From assembly GCA_021295675.1 (NCBI GenBank), contig JAGWBY010000034.1:1-38669 (forward strand): a DNA stretch of 38,669 nt. The letters run 5' to 3'. Source of the stretch: Candidatus Latescibacterota bacterium (GTDB lineage Bacteria; Latescibacterota; UBA2968; UBA8231). The translations under genes and the position numbers were made by a program. The notes beneath the pieces were generated by a model. The model was not told the DNA's origin. It did not search any database and was given only the letters and a program-made list of their open reading frames with translations. Positions 1 to 9,022 of this stretch are shown piece by piece (positions within the stretch are counted from its first letter, which is position 1; every line of letters starts with the position of its first letter).

Positions 1-95
1 TCTCTCAGCACCGGCGCATCTTCTGACATCGCCAAGCGATAACTTCGCGTTCGTAGTGGTTACTGCGTTACTACCTCAATCTCAGCAAAACTAAC

Positions 96-1779
96 TCATT
101 TTGCCTCACCCCAATTCCGCCCGACCCCTGCTTCGACGCGAATCGGAACGCGAAACGGCCGACCCTTTGCGTCCTCCACGGGCGACTCCATGACCGACAC
201 GATGAGATCGACGTATTCGCCAGCCTTGTCCCGAGGCGCTTCGAGGAGCAGTTCGTCATGGACCTGCACGAGCATCCGCGTTTCTGACGGGAGCACGTTG
301 TCTAAGGCGATCATCTTGTCGCGGCAAATATCCGCGGCAGTGCCCTGAATCATCGAGTTAAAAGCGGTTCGAACGTTGCCCCTGGCCGAACATGTTGACG
401 ATATGTCCATGCCGGCGCGTATAAGCAAGCACATCCTCGCGGATCTGCCGCACGTTTTTATAGGTCGTAAAGTAGGCTTCAATGAACGCTTTTGCTTCTG
501 TGAGCGAAAGCCTCGTCGCAGACGCCAGCGCCTTCGCGCCCATTCCGTAGATCAGTCCAAAGTTGAGCGCTTTCGCCTGCTCCCGTTCCTCGGCAGTCAC
601 ATCTTCAATCGGTTTGTTGAAGATGTCCGCAATCGTCTTTTTATGGAGGTCGATGTCCTGTTGGAACGCCTCCATCATCTTGGGGTCCTGGGCGTAATGA
701 GCGGCGCAGCGCAATTCGACCTGCGAAAAATCCACATCGATCAGAACGTGGGCCTCCTCGGCGACGAAAGCCGAGCGGATAGTCGCGCCTCGGGGGATTG
801 CTTGCAAGTTCGGATCGTTGGAGGAAAGACGTCCGGTGATCGTCCCCGTCTGATTGAAGTTGCAGTGGATGCGACCCGTTTCCGGCAAGACGAGTTGCGG
901 AAGTTTATCGACGTAGTTCGCCAGCAGAGTCGTTAGTTCGCGGTGTTCGAGAATGAGCGGGACGACGGGGTGGCGGTGGCGCAGGGATTCGAGCGCCCAT
1001 TGGTTGACGGACTGCCGACCACTGCGCGTTTGGCGGTCTGACGGCAGATCTAGGTCGCAGAACAACACTTTGCCGAGTTCGACGGTTGAATTGACGTGAA
1101 ATCTCCTGCCGACATGCGCCCATATTCCCTCTTCCAGTTCGCGGATGCGCAGCCGGTATTCGTCCCCGATGCGCTTGAGATGGTCAATGTCGAGGCAAAT
1201 GCCCGTCTGTTCCATCTTCCGCAGAATGCGCATCGTCGGCAACTCGTATCCGTAGTATAGATGGGCGAGCGTCGGCAACTCGTCGATTTCCGCTTTGAAC
1301 AATTCGTACAGGCGGAACGTGTAGTCCGCGTCGGCGCAGGCGTACTCGGCGAGGTCGGGATTTTTGCCGAACAGCGTCAGTTGATGGAGATCCGCAAAGT
1401 CAACGGCTTCCTCGTCGAGCAGGTCCCGCGCGAGCCGTTTGAGTGACTTCGGGCGGTTTTCGTCGAGCAGGTGGGCCGCGATGAGCGTGTCGAAAATCTC
1501 CGCGCCTTCGAGGTCAATGCCGTGCCGTTCGAGGATCGTTAAATCGAACTTCGCGTGGTGGAACGCAAGCCGCTTTTGCCGCAGCATCTGCTGCAACTTC
1601 GGCGCGTCGATCGCCTCTGCGGGCAGCCAGAACGCGCGGCGTGGCTCGCCGCAAAACGAAATCCCGGAGAGGCGCGCGCGCAGCTTGTTCAGCGAATCGC
1701 CCTCCGTATCGACGGCCAGCGCGGCGTACGGCGCGATTTGCGACAAATCGCTCAGAACGCGGTAGTCCTTCTCCGCCAT
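96..1779 (-). pseudogene. polA: DNA polymerase I, 3'-5' exonuclease + polymerase domains, frameshifted
   Basis: Family A DNA polymerase, used in DNA repair and gap filling. The main frame (1779 to about 380) shows an exonuclease domain with D24-E26 (VDTEGDSL), D79 (HHAKFDL) and Y146/D150 (YACAD). Polymerase motif A is DFSQVELR at 350-357 and the O-helix has R399, K403, F407 and Y411 (KALNFGLIYGMG). After VNMFG the frame is lost and stops at 358. The rest (FNSMIQGTAADI, motif C VQVHDELLLEAP, end GVGRNWGEAK) continues in another frame down to 96. One extra base near 380-395 restores the frame, but the FG-to-QGTAADI stretch also looks about 10-15 residues shorter than usual. There is no 5'-nuclease domain; the gene starts at the exonuclease domain. 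It is either a pseudogene or an assembly error. The identification itself is very secure. Confidence 0.9.
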
Positions 1780-1809
1780 GAATCGCCTCTATGAGAATCG
1801 CCAACCTGC

Positions 1810-3205
1810 TCAGCGCAAAAACTGCAATGCGTAGAGCCGCGCGTCCCGCATCTCAAAGCGCAGCCGCACCGGTGTACCCGCTAACTTCCCAATAGGCCCA
1901 CGCCAACTCACCTCCTTGCACACCCCATTGCCCATCACCGCCTCGGACGCTTGCACCGCTTGCCCGTTTTCATCGAGCACTTCCACCCGCAGCCACCCTC
2001 CGGCCCCGCCATCGAAGTTCAGCACCAACCGCTCGCCGGCAAACTGCAACAGCGGCGTCGTGAAAGCCCCACCACCATAACCAGCCTCCGCCGCCACAAA
2101 CCCATCTAGCCGCAACGAGGCGCGAAAGATCCCGCTCGCTCGCGCCTTCCCTTGGTCCTCCCTACCACCGTGCCGCCGCGCCGTGCCATTGTAATAAAGC
2201 CACAACTCGTCGCCCACCGGAATAAACCACGGATTGGCAAACAGCATCCCGCTCAACAGGCCGCCGTCCCAACCTTGGCGCAAAAAGGCCCGGCGCTCCC
2301 CCTGCCGCTGCCAGTTAATCCCATCGCGGCTGCTCAGCAGTTGCACGTCCATGGTCGCCGGGAAGTCGTCCTCGCCCCAGTGATAGTACGCTGCCGGCAG
2401 CATGAAATAGGCGTCCTGCGCCGCATCGTACTTGGTCGCGCAACTGGTGTAAAAGTCGATATTGGGCCGGGGATCGTCGCGCTGGAACGGCACCGGAATC
2501 TGCAAATCCTCTTCGTGGACCAATGCCTGAAATCGGGCGAGGTTATCCGCCCAACGCAGCGGTACGAGCCCTTGCCCTCGGCTGCTTCGGACAAGTGCTG
2601 AGTCTCCCTAACCCGCGTATAGCCCACGTATAGTCCAAGCCGGTCGTCCCAGAAAAACATATTCTGCGTGTCGCACATCGTCCGCGGCGGATTCGGCTGG
2701 TCTGGATAGTACTGCCAGTGCAGCCCATCGGCCGAGTACATCGCCCACAGTCCCGGATCAATGCCCTGTGCCCGCTCCTCATCGGTCGGCTGGAACTTGG
2801 TCCACAACTTGTAGCGCTCCTCGGCTGCCGCCCGCTCGTCGCGCAACACAGTCGCCCCCTGCATGCTCTGCTGCTCGACCAACGGCGCGACGATATTGTT
2901 GTCCCGGCTGCCGCGAAATTCCACTAGGCCCACCCATCCGCGGATTCTGCGTAACCCAGCCGCCGCGCCCCCTCCATCGGCAATCCCGTTTGCATGGTCG
3001 CGTCGTACCACATCCGCCACTGACCATCCGCCTCTCGCCACACCGTGTTGTACGCCCCAATACCCCACTCCTCCCACACCCGATCCGGCCACAACACCGG
3101 CTCGGGATGCTGCACCGGCGTCCCCATTTGCAACGCGATCCCCTCGCGCTCGGCAAAAAATCGCTCGTCGATAAAAAGCTGCTTCCTGTCGCCTATATCC
3201 AACAT
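1810..3205 (-). pseudogene. Five-bladed beta-propeller glycosidase-like protein (GH32/GH43 type), two frame breaks
   Basis: Likely a sugar-active or sugar-binding propeller protein of the GH32/43 fold. The start ATG at 3205 follows a good AAGGAG. Three reading frames join into one protein. The first (3205 to about 2935) is MLDIGDRKQLFIDERFF to GYAESADGW. The second (about 2935 to 2530) contains GLVEFRGSRDNNIV, YSADGLHWQYYPDQPNPP and ITSPDFRHWS. The third (about 2525 to 1810) contains NIDFYTSCATKYD, QLLSSRDGINW and LWLYYNG. Repeated 'SADG.HW' / 'SRDGINW' blades are typical of these propellers. At the first break the residues normally found between ADG and GLVEF seem to be missing, so this is not only a single-base slip. 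Enzymatic specificity cannot be read. It lies 34 bases downstream of the ceramidase-like gene on the same strand, so the two are probably cotranscribed. Confidence 0.72.
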
Positions 3206-3239
3206 GAATCTACTCCTTGGCGGGAAACGAATACAACGC

Positions 3240-4685
3240 CTATCGTTGAGACGTCTTTGGCCGTCTTGCAAAGGCCCTATCCAACAGTCGGCCGGTCTCC
3301 TCAACCACCATCCCAAGAGCTTCCGGTACGAGCTTGGTCCAGTAGCGGGTCTCCACCTCGTGCCCCCCGCGCTGAAAGGCGTCTGGTATCGGCAAGTAAC
3401 CACAGTACATGTTGCAGCAGTGGGCCACTAAGGTCGTCGCGGCGGGAGATGCCATCTTAATCTGCAGTTGCCCCTCGACGAAGGGCTCCCCAGCGAGTCC
3501 CACCAGAGCGGTGCTGCCTAGGCGCATTACCTGAATCTCATAGCCCAGATCCTGCTCGCGGCGGCGCTGGAGATCAACGCTGACGATGGAGGCCGACTGA
3601 ATCCACTCGCTGTCCACTACTTTCGTCCCCGGCGGGACGGGCGAGCCGCCCTCGTAGCCCCGATAGGCCCTACTTTCGTTCCATACTGGTTGCGGATTCT
3701 CCGCCAGCACCTGCTGCGCTTTTTGCAGGGCTTCGGATTCGACCGCGCGAATAGGTATAGGCAACAGCGTCCCCGCCACATCGAGTTCATTCGACTCATC
3801 CAGATCGCTGTGCTCCAGCACGCGCCGAGTAACCTCGGCCAACATGCGGCCCATGCGGCGATGATCGGGCCGGTAATCGGGATCGAAGGGATCCCAGGGA
3901 TTGATGTTGCCACAGCATCCGTTTGCCACCAGCGCCACGCAGTCCGGGAACAGCCGCTCCACTTCCTCCGCCCAAGCGCCGGGCCAGTCCGCTGAGATGA
4001 CGGCTTGTGGAAACACGTTTACCGGATGCCCCGTGTGGTGCAGAATCAACGCGATCGGTCGTGCGGAGAGACTCTGTACGCAGAGAACACCCACTTCGGG
4101 ATCGGTGGGGCCTTCGAGATAGCGGATATAGGTAGGCCCTAGAGGCTGCGGCCAAGAAGGACCGGGCATACGCGCCGTGCCATCGTCCGTAATGGCCCTG
4201 CGGTTGAACTGAATGCGCCCCTCAATCCCACTGCCAGCTCGCAGCCGCGCAGGCTGAAGACCGGCGGCGGCCTCCCGCACGGCGGCGAGAATCCTGTTTA
4301 CAGCGTAGTCCTCATAGGCACGCACGCCCCCCGCCAGCCATTCGAGTTCGTCCGGCACCGGCGGGAAGTCGCGGTCGAACATGAAGACGCCAAGCGCAGG
4401 AGCCGCGTGTACCTGTGTGGCATGTATCATCACTGCCTCGGGTGGAATGCCCTGATCGCGCGCTATCGCCTCCCGGATACGCGCCGACACCGTTTCGGTA
4501 ATGATAGTAACATCCAAGCTGATGAAGCAGAGCTTGGTGTCGCCGCTAGCTAGCACCAACGCGCGCGCATACAACGGGGAATCCACGTACTTGCCGGGCC
4601 GGAACCAACCTACTTCGCCCGCGAGGGATATATCCCGATCTGGAGTGATCTCGACTCGCGCCGCATTCGCCATCAGTGTATCCAT
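3240..4685 (-). CDS. Neutral/alkaline non-lysosomal ceramidase-like hydrolase
   Basis: Resembles the N-terminal catalytic domain of neutral ceramidases, zinc amidases that release fatty acid from ceramide. The opening ARVEITP, H88/H93 (HATQVHAAPAL), the HHTGH cluster at 216-220 and the ANGCCGNINP loop at 254-263 stand where the family has its zinc ligands and nucleophile loop. The loop is divergent (the usual GDxSPN is absent), so the substrate is uncertain; bacterial relatives often sit in sugar-catabolism clusters. About 481 residues. No signal peptide is visible, so it is probably cytoplasmic. I chose ATG 4685 (GAGG just upstream); GTG 4691 and ATG 4673 are alternatives. It heads a minus-strand pair with the propeller glycosidase. 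Confidence 0.75.
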   Translation of the reverse strand: MDTLMANAARVEITPDRDISLAGEVGWFRPGKYVDSPLYARALVLASGDTKLCFISLDVTIITETVSARIREAIARDQGIPPEAVMIHATQVHAAPALGVFMFDRDFPPVPDELEWLAGGVRAYEDYAVNRILAAVREAAAGLQPARLRAGSGIEGRIQFNRRAITDDGTARMPGPSWPQPLGPTYIRYLEGPTDPEVGVLCVQSLSARPIALILHHTGHPVNVFPQAVISADWPGAWAEEVERLFPDCVALVANGCCGNINPWDPFDPDYRPDHRRMGRMLAEVTRRVLEHSDLDESNELDVAGTLLPIPIRAVESEALQKAQQVLAENPQPVWNESRAYRGYEGGSPVPPGTKVVDSEWIQSASIVSVDLQRRREQDLGYEIQVMRLGSTALVGLAGEPFVEGQLQIKMASPAATTLVAHCCNMYCGYLPIPDAFQRGGHEVETRYWTKLVPEALGMVVEETGRLLDRAFARRPKTSQR

Positions 4686-4850
4686 AAACACCTCGCTCGG
4701 CTCTTCGTTATTCCAAGAACCATCTCAATGGTCACCAATCCGATCAAAGCGGAATCTCCCTTCGTCGGTCATGGGATACCTCGCAGTGAAGTCTGCTCCC
4801 CATACTCTATCCCGCCGATGCAGCCAGGGCAAGGATCATCTAAAACCTTA

Positions 4851-4879
4851 TTGACACCGCGCGTCAGACCTCATAAATA
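4851..4879 (+). promoter_or_regulatory. Candidate sigma70-type promoter for the DUF1349 gene
   Basis: A perfect TTGACA (4851-4856) is followed after 17 bases by TAAATA (4874-4879), a weak -10. It lies in the 254-base gap between the divergent ceramidase-like and DUF1349 genes, about 60 bases before the DUF1349 start. Nothing else coding is seen in 4692-4939. Confidence 0.4.
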
Positions 4880-4939
4880 ATAAGGCCGTTACGGCCCCCA
4901 ATTTTCTCGATTATACTGACGAAAAACGAAGGAGTAAAC

Positions 4940-5503
4940 ATGACTACTGCACGCGAAGAACTCGTCTTTTCCGATGCGTTCGACGGCACCCTCGATCCCG
5001 AGTGGACTTGGCTGCGCGAACATCCCGGCTTTTGGCGCTTGCAAGACGGCCTAGAGATTCGCGTCGAACCGGGCGTGGCCCCTACCGTGCAAAACGCGCT
5101 TTTGCGCCCGGCCCCAGATCGCAGCGCGGGGACCTGGGCCATAGAAGTGACAGTGTTCAACCACACCCATCCCATCCAGCAGTACGAGCAGGCCGGCATC
5201 ACTTGGTACCAAAACGGCGAGCCTATCTTCAAGCAAGTCAAGGAACTAATCGACGGCGATCTCTACATTATTCCCGGCCGCAAACCCATGCCCACCCAGA
5301 GCGTGCGCCTGCGCCTCATCGTCACCGCCGACTCTTGGGAGGCCCAGTACCGGCCCGAGGGCGAGGACCAATTCCACACCGCAGATCGAGGCGAGTTGCC
5401 TCCACCCGGCGACGATCAAGTCAGTATCCAGTGCTACAACGGCCCTGAAAACGCCGAGCACTGGATCCGCTTTCGGGACTTTCAGATTAAACGCCTCTGC
5501 TAG
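4940..5503 (+). CDS. DUF1349 family protein (concanavalin-like fold)
   Basis: A 187-residue protein matching the DUF1349 pattern of a beta-sandwich, lectin-like domain: FSDAFDGTLDPEWTWLRE at the start, QYEQAGITWYQNGEPIFKQ in the middle, and HWIRFRDFQIKRLC at the end. Members are thought to bind or process carbohydrate, but no reaction is established. GGAG sits 6 bases before the ATG. There is no signal peptide or membrane segment. Its stop codon shares the CTAG tetramer with the stop of the convergent Gfo/Idh gene (overlap 5500-5503). A role beside the sugar enzymes around it is inference only. Confidence 0.8.
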   Translation: MTTAREELVFSDAFDGTLDPEWTWLREHPGFWRLQDGLEIRVEPGVAPTVQNALLRPAPDRSAGTWAIEVTVFNHTHPIQQYEQAGITWYQNGEPIFKQVKELIDGDLYIIPGRKPMPTQSVRLRLIVTADSWEAQYRPEGEDQFHTADRGELPPPGDDQVSIQCYNGPENAEHWIRFRDFQIKRLC

Positions 5504-6572
5504 CGAAACCAGTCGTAATTCAATCCCAGCGACCGATCCTGCAACGGCAACTCCACCCGCTCGCCGCCCTTCGCTGCGGAAACTTTTAACGCCACTTCCA
5601 CCTCCAACGCCACGCCCACGCGCCGCCCCGAATTCTTCGGCTCCTCCATCTCCCCGGCCAAACACCGCATTACATCATCCACGCAATACACCGCCCCATA
5701 CGGCACATTGAACTGCGGCTGCGGCCAATCCAGTTCCGCCACCGCTGACCCCGCTGGCCCCTCCACCTGCTGCCACAACCGCCATCCCTTGCCGTAGTCG
5801 AAGACCATCTCCCCGCGCTCACCGCACAACCGCACGCCCGGTGCTCCCTTGCGAAAATGCACCACCGTCCCATCCGCAGCCACCAACATTCCCTGACCGG
5901 CGAACTCATCGCTGCCCGACTCCCGTCGCGGCTGATCCCCCGTACCGACCACCCAAGCTGGAGGCGCGTCGAGGAAATAAGACCAGTTCTGATGCTGCGC
6001 CCCAGCGCCTGGGGCCTCGATCGACACCAACTCGCCGATCGCTCCTTCGGCAATCAGCGCCTTGGCCCGCGCAAACGAAGGATGAGTCGTGGTAATCGCC
6101 CCGCAACACAGGGGCACCTCGGCCTCAGCGCAGGCACCCACCATCCGATCCACTTCCTCTAACGTATGCACCATCGGCTTTTCCGTGACGATGCCCTTGG
6201 CCCCACACTCAACGGCCAGACAAGTAAAATGCGCGCGGTATTTGGTGTTGGTACACACCGCGACGATATCTGGCCGCTCCTTTTGCAGCATGGCCTCAGC
6301 GTCCTCATAGAGCACCTCAATCCCATAGCGCTCGCCAGGTCGCGGTCGGCGGCAATGACCGTCTCTACCTCGGGCCGATCCCACAGTGCCTCGGCATACG
6401 AGGTGGGGTTGCCCTCGTCGCCGGGATGGTCGTAGTGGTGAAACTTGCGATGGATGTCCAATGGCGGCGTGGGCCGGTCAATATCGTCGATTGCAAAGCG
6501 ATCCCCGATCCGGCTAGCCAAATCGTAGAGCAGGCCCATCCAGCCTAGGCCGATAACTGCGGCGCGATACAT
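5500..6572 (-). pseudogene. Gfo/Idh/MocA family oxidoreductase, frameshifted
   Basis: NAD(P)-dependent sugar or inositol dehydrogenase-like protein. The first frame from ATG 6572 (GGAG 7 bases upstream) carries the Rossmann start YRAAVIGLGWMG and runs to VIAADRDLA. The second frame resumes at ERYGIEVLYEDAEAM and continues with KERPDIVAVCTNTKYRAH, the family EKP motif (GIVTEKPMVHTLEEVDRM) and the C-terminal substrate domain to stop 5500. The break is near 6335-6345. Homologues usually have about 6-8 residues between 'ADRD' and 'ERYGI', so a short deletion with frame loss is more likely than a single-base slip. It is cotranscribed with the unknown gene upstream (24-base gap). Confidence 0.82.
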
Positions 6573-6596
6573 GAGCAATCTCCTTTATAGTCGAAG

Positions 6597-7422
6597 TCAA
6601 TCGGCCCGCAACACTGCGTTGTGCGCGGCCAGATCCCAAGTCTCGTTGTACACCAGCGGCTGGGCCCGTGTGGGCGGGTAATCGGGGGGCGGATTATTGG
6701 GATCGAGCAATTCCAGCCGATCGCGGCCCCGTGGCACATCGAGCCATGCCCGCTCCTCGGGCGCGGCTTGTACCGGACGCCGCAAAATAAACTCCACCCG
6801 GTCGCGGCGCGAGAAGGTGCACGTCGCTTCCATCCCAAGTCGCCAGATCCGGCAGCAGTACCGGGCCGGTACATATCTGGTACTGACCATCGGCCGCATT
6901 GAGATTCATGACGTTGATCGGATATTCGAGCTCGACCTCAATGCCACTCGCCGCGTCCTGATACACCGAGCGGGCGTTTTGCGCATCGCCGGCAAAGGTC
7001 GAGGCCACAATGGCGTCTGCTTCCTCTAGCGCCTCGGATGCGGGATAGGAACGAATGTCGATGGTGTAATCCTGGTACGCATCCGCCAGCGAGCGAGCGC
7101 TGACCGCTTCAGGCTCCGTACTCGGCCGCTGGGCAATCGCCGGAATCGAGGAGCGGCTAAAGGCCATCCGCCACTCACCGCTGGGGATCTGGAACAGGTT
7201 TTCGCTGGCAATGGTGTATTCGCTGCGGCAGGGTGCGCCCAAAAAGAGTTCGGCTAGCTCGGCCCCACCGCTGTCCCGCAAAACGCAACGAGCCTCCAAG
7301 GTAAAACGCACGTGATAGACCTGACCGTGCTCGCCGACGAAACCGCCGGGCCACTTGTAATAAGGGTCCGACTTCCAGGGATGGGCCTCCCAAGTAAAGG
7401 ATGAACGAGGGAAATTGATCAT
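6597..7422 (-). pseudogene. Protein of unknown function, frameshifted
   Basis: I do not recognise the family. The first frame, MINFPRSSFTWEAHPWKSD from 7422, runs through PYYKWPGGFVGEHGQVYHVR to VLLPDLATWDG. The second frame then carries CTFSRRDRVEFILRRP, RDRLELLDPNNPPPDYPP and VYNETWDLAAHNAVLRAD before the stop at 6597. The shift lies around 6815-6840. The composition (many W, Y, D and P) suggests a beta-rich, sugar-related protein with no membrane segment. AGGAGA stands 5 bases before ATG 7422 and a strong hairpin lies immediately upstream. It precedes the Gfo/Idh gene in the same operon. Confidence 0.6.
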
Positions 7423-7433
7423 CACCGTCTCCT

Positions 7434-7453
7434 GCCGGGGAACTTGCCCCGGC
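7434..7453 (-). promoter_or_regulatory. Perfect hairpin directly upstream of a ribosome binding site
   Basis: GCCGGGG / CCCCGGC, a 7-bp GC-only stem with a 6-base loop, ends one base before the AGGAGA that serves the minus-strand gene starting at 7422. In the mRNA it would abut the Shine-Dalgarno sequence and could affect initiation or mark an RNA end. It may instead terminate transcription arriving from the plus side. The function is inference. Confidence 0.4.
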
Positions 7454-7562
7454 TGCTATGGGTTCGCATCTTTTACTGCGCCAGATTTTGTAGTATAGCA
7501 CAAGGCATCCTTAAGTACAAAATGCCTGATTCACTCTCACATCAATAGCCAAGGAGATTTCC

Positions 7563-8153
7563 ATGACTCGTCCCAATGCGCTCCGTTTCGCCTGGGTTGC
7601 CGCTTTGGCATTCGCTCTTACCGCCGAGGCGACTTTGGCGGAAACCTACGTGGTCGATGCTTCGCACTCTTCAGTCGATTTTAGCATTCGCCACCTCGTC
7701 GGCCGCACCAAGGGCCGCTTCGGGGACTTCAGCGGCACTATTACCTACGACGCTGCCAAGCCCGCAGCCTCCAGCTTCTCCGGCACCATTCAAGTCAAGA
7801 GCATCGACACCGGCAACGAGCGCCGCGATGGCCACCTGCAAAGCGACGACTTTTTCGGAGCAGAGACCTACCCCACCATCACCTTCGAATCTACCGAGGT
7901 GACCAGCACGGGCGAAAACACCCTCAACCTCAAGGGCAAGCTGACCATGCACGGCACCACCAAAGAGGTCACCCTGCCCATCGAGATCCTCGGCACTGGC
8001 ATCAATCCGAGGGGTGGCAAGGCGCAGATCGGCCTAGAAACTAATTTTACCATCCTCTGTTCTGATTACGGAGTCAATAGCTGGGAACGCTTCAGTGCCG
8101 TACTCGGAGACGAAGTAAAAATTCAGGTATTGATCGAGGCCAACGCAGAATAA
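7563..8153 (+). CDS. YceI family periplasmic lipid-binding protein
   Basis: A secreted YceI-like lipocalin-fold protein, 196 residues, a family that binds isoprenoid or other amphiphilic molecules. The N-terminus has a clear signal peptide (charged start, hydrophobic WVAALAFALTAEATLA, cleavage near ALA-ETY). Family hallmarks follow: YVVDASHSSVDFSIRHL, GRFGDFSGTITYD, the NERRDGHLQSDDFF block, YPTITFES, and LTMHGTTKEVTLP. AAGGAG is placed 6 bases before the ATG. It stands alone, with a divergent gene on the left (140-base gap) and an esterase remnant on the right. Confidence 0.93.
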   Translation: MTRPNALRFAWVAALAFALTAEATLAETYVVDASHSSVDFSIRHLVGRTKGRFGDFSGTITYDAAKPAASSFSGTIQVKSIDTGNERRDGHLQSDDFFGAETYPTITFESTEVTSTGENTLNLKGKLTMHGTTKEVTLPIEILGTGINPRGGKAQIGLETNFTILCSDYGVNSWERFSAVLGDEVKIQVLIEANAE

Positions 8154-8160
8154 GTCAAGA

Positions 8161-8313
8161 TCAGCTAGCCAAGCGGAACCAATCGGCCATCCATTCAAAG
8201 TACTCGACGAGGAAGGCGTGGTTCCCCTTTGGCTGGCGAACCTCAAAGCGCTCTGGACAGCCCGCCTCTGCGTACGCCTGCGAGACGACCGGGATCAGCT
8301 CGTCAAATAGCGC
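8161..8313 (-). pseudogene. C-terminal remnant of an alpha/beta-hydrolase (esterase)
   Basis: About 50 codons read FDELIPVVSQAYAEAGCPER, then a PKGNHAF catalytic-histidine loop and EYFEWMADWF before the stop at 8161. This is the usual end of dienelactone-hydrolase or acetyl-xylan-esterase-like proteins. Everything upstream (nucleophile elbow, lid, oxyanion hole) is missing; the sequence runs into the start region of the plus-strand SDR gene at 8333. It looks like a gene cut by a rearrangement whose breakpoint lies near 8315-8330. Confidence 0.6.
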
Positions 8314-8332
8314 GACAACAGAAGAGAAAGCC

Positions 8333-9019
8333 ATGAAAATACTCATTACCGGTGCCGCCGGACAGATCGGCTCCACGCTCGTCAAGGGGATGGGACAGCG
8401 CCACCAATTGCGCGGTTTTGACCGCGTGGAAATGCCCGACTTAGAAGATAGCTTGGTGGGCGATGTGGCCGATTATGAAGCTTTGTTGGCAGCCGCCGAG
8501 GGCATGGAGGCCATCATCCATTTGACGGGCGTCGATGGCGAGTGGGAAAAGGCCCTGCCCAACAATTTCATCGGCACGTACAATATGCTGGAGGCAGCCC
8601 GCATCCAAGGCGTGCGCCGGGTGGCGTACGCCAGTCGCGCCGGGGTACACGGCCCCTTGCCCGAGGACGTTATGCGCCGCGTTAATATGCCTCCCCAGCC
8701 CCTCGGCTACTATACGGTCAGCAAGCTATTCGGCGAACACATGGGCTATTCCTACGCCCATAGACACGACCTAGAGTTCGTCGCAGTGCGCATAGGCAAT
8801 TTCAGCCTCAAGCGCGATCAGCCCGAGCACCCGCACCAGCTCAGCCACGGCGATGCCGTGCGGGTCTTTGAGCAGGCCGTGGTACACCCCGGAGTGCGCT
8901 ACGAAATCGTGTATGGAGTGTCGGACAGCACTTGGCCGCGCTACGACCTCGACCACGGACGGCGCGCCATTGGCTACTATCCGCAGGATAAATCGGACTG
9001 GCGGCCCGAGGAGGAATAA
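8333..9019 (+). CDS. NAD-dependent epimerase/dehydratase (SDR, uronate-dehydrogenase-like)
   Basis: Extended-SDR oxidoreductase of 228 residues. The nucleotide-binding motif is TGAAGQIG at 6-13 and the acidic turn is GFDRVEMPD. A mid-domain IIHLTGVDGEW follows, then the catalytic YxxxK at Y127/K131 (YYTVSKLFGE). The short C-terminal region and overall shape recall uronate dehydrogenase or similar sugar-acid dehydrogenases. The next gene starts only 3 bases after its stop, so this is a two-gene operon with the sugar isomerase. The exact substrate is not readable. Confidence 0.85.
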   Translation: MKILITGAAGQIGSTLVKGMGQRHQLRGFDRVEMPDLEDSLVGDVADYEALLAAAEGMEAIIHLTGVDGEWEKALPNNFIGTYNMLEAARIQGVRRVAYASRAGVHGPLPEDVMRRVNMPPQPLGYYTVSKLFGEHMGYSYAHRHDLEFVAVRIGNFSLKRDQPEHPHQLSHGDAVRVFEQAVVHPGVRYEIVYGVSDSTWPRYDLDHGRRAIGYYPQDKSDWRPEEE

Positions 9020-9022
9020 GCT

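Noticed and set aside
1..95. Possible gene end or RNA at the left edge
   Set aside because: No frame, hairpin or RNA motif that I could support in these 95 bases.
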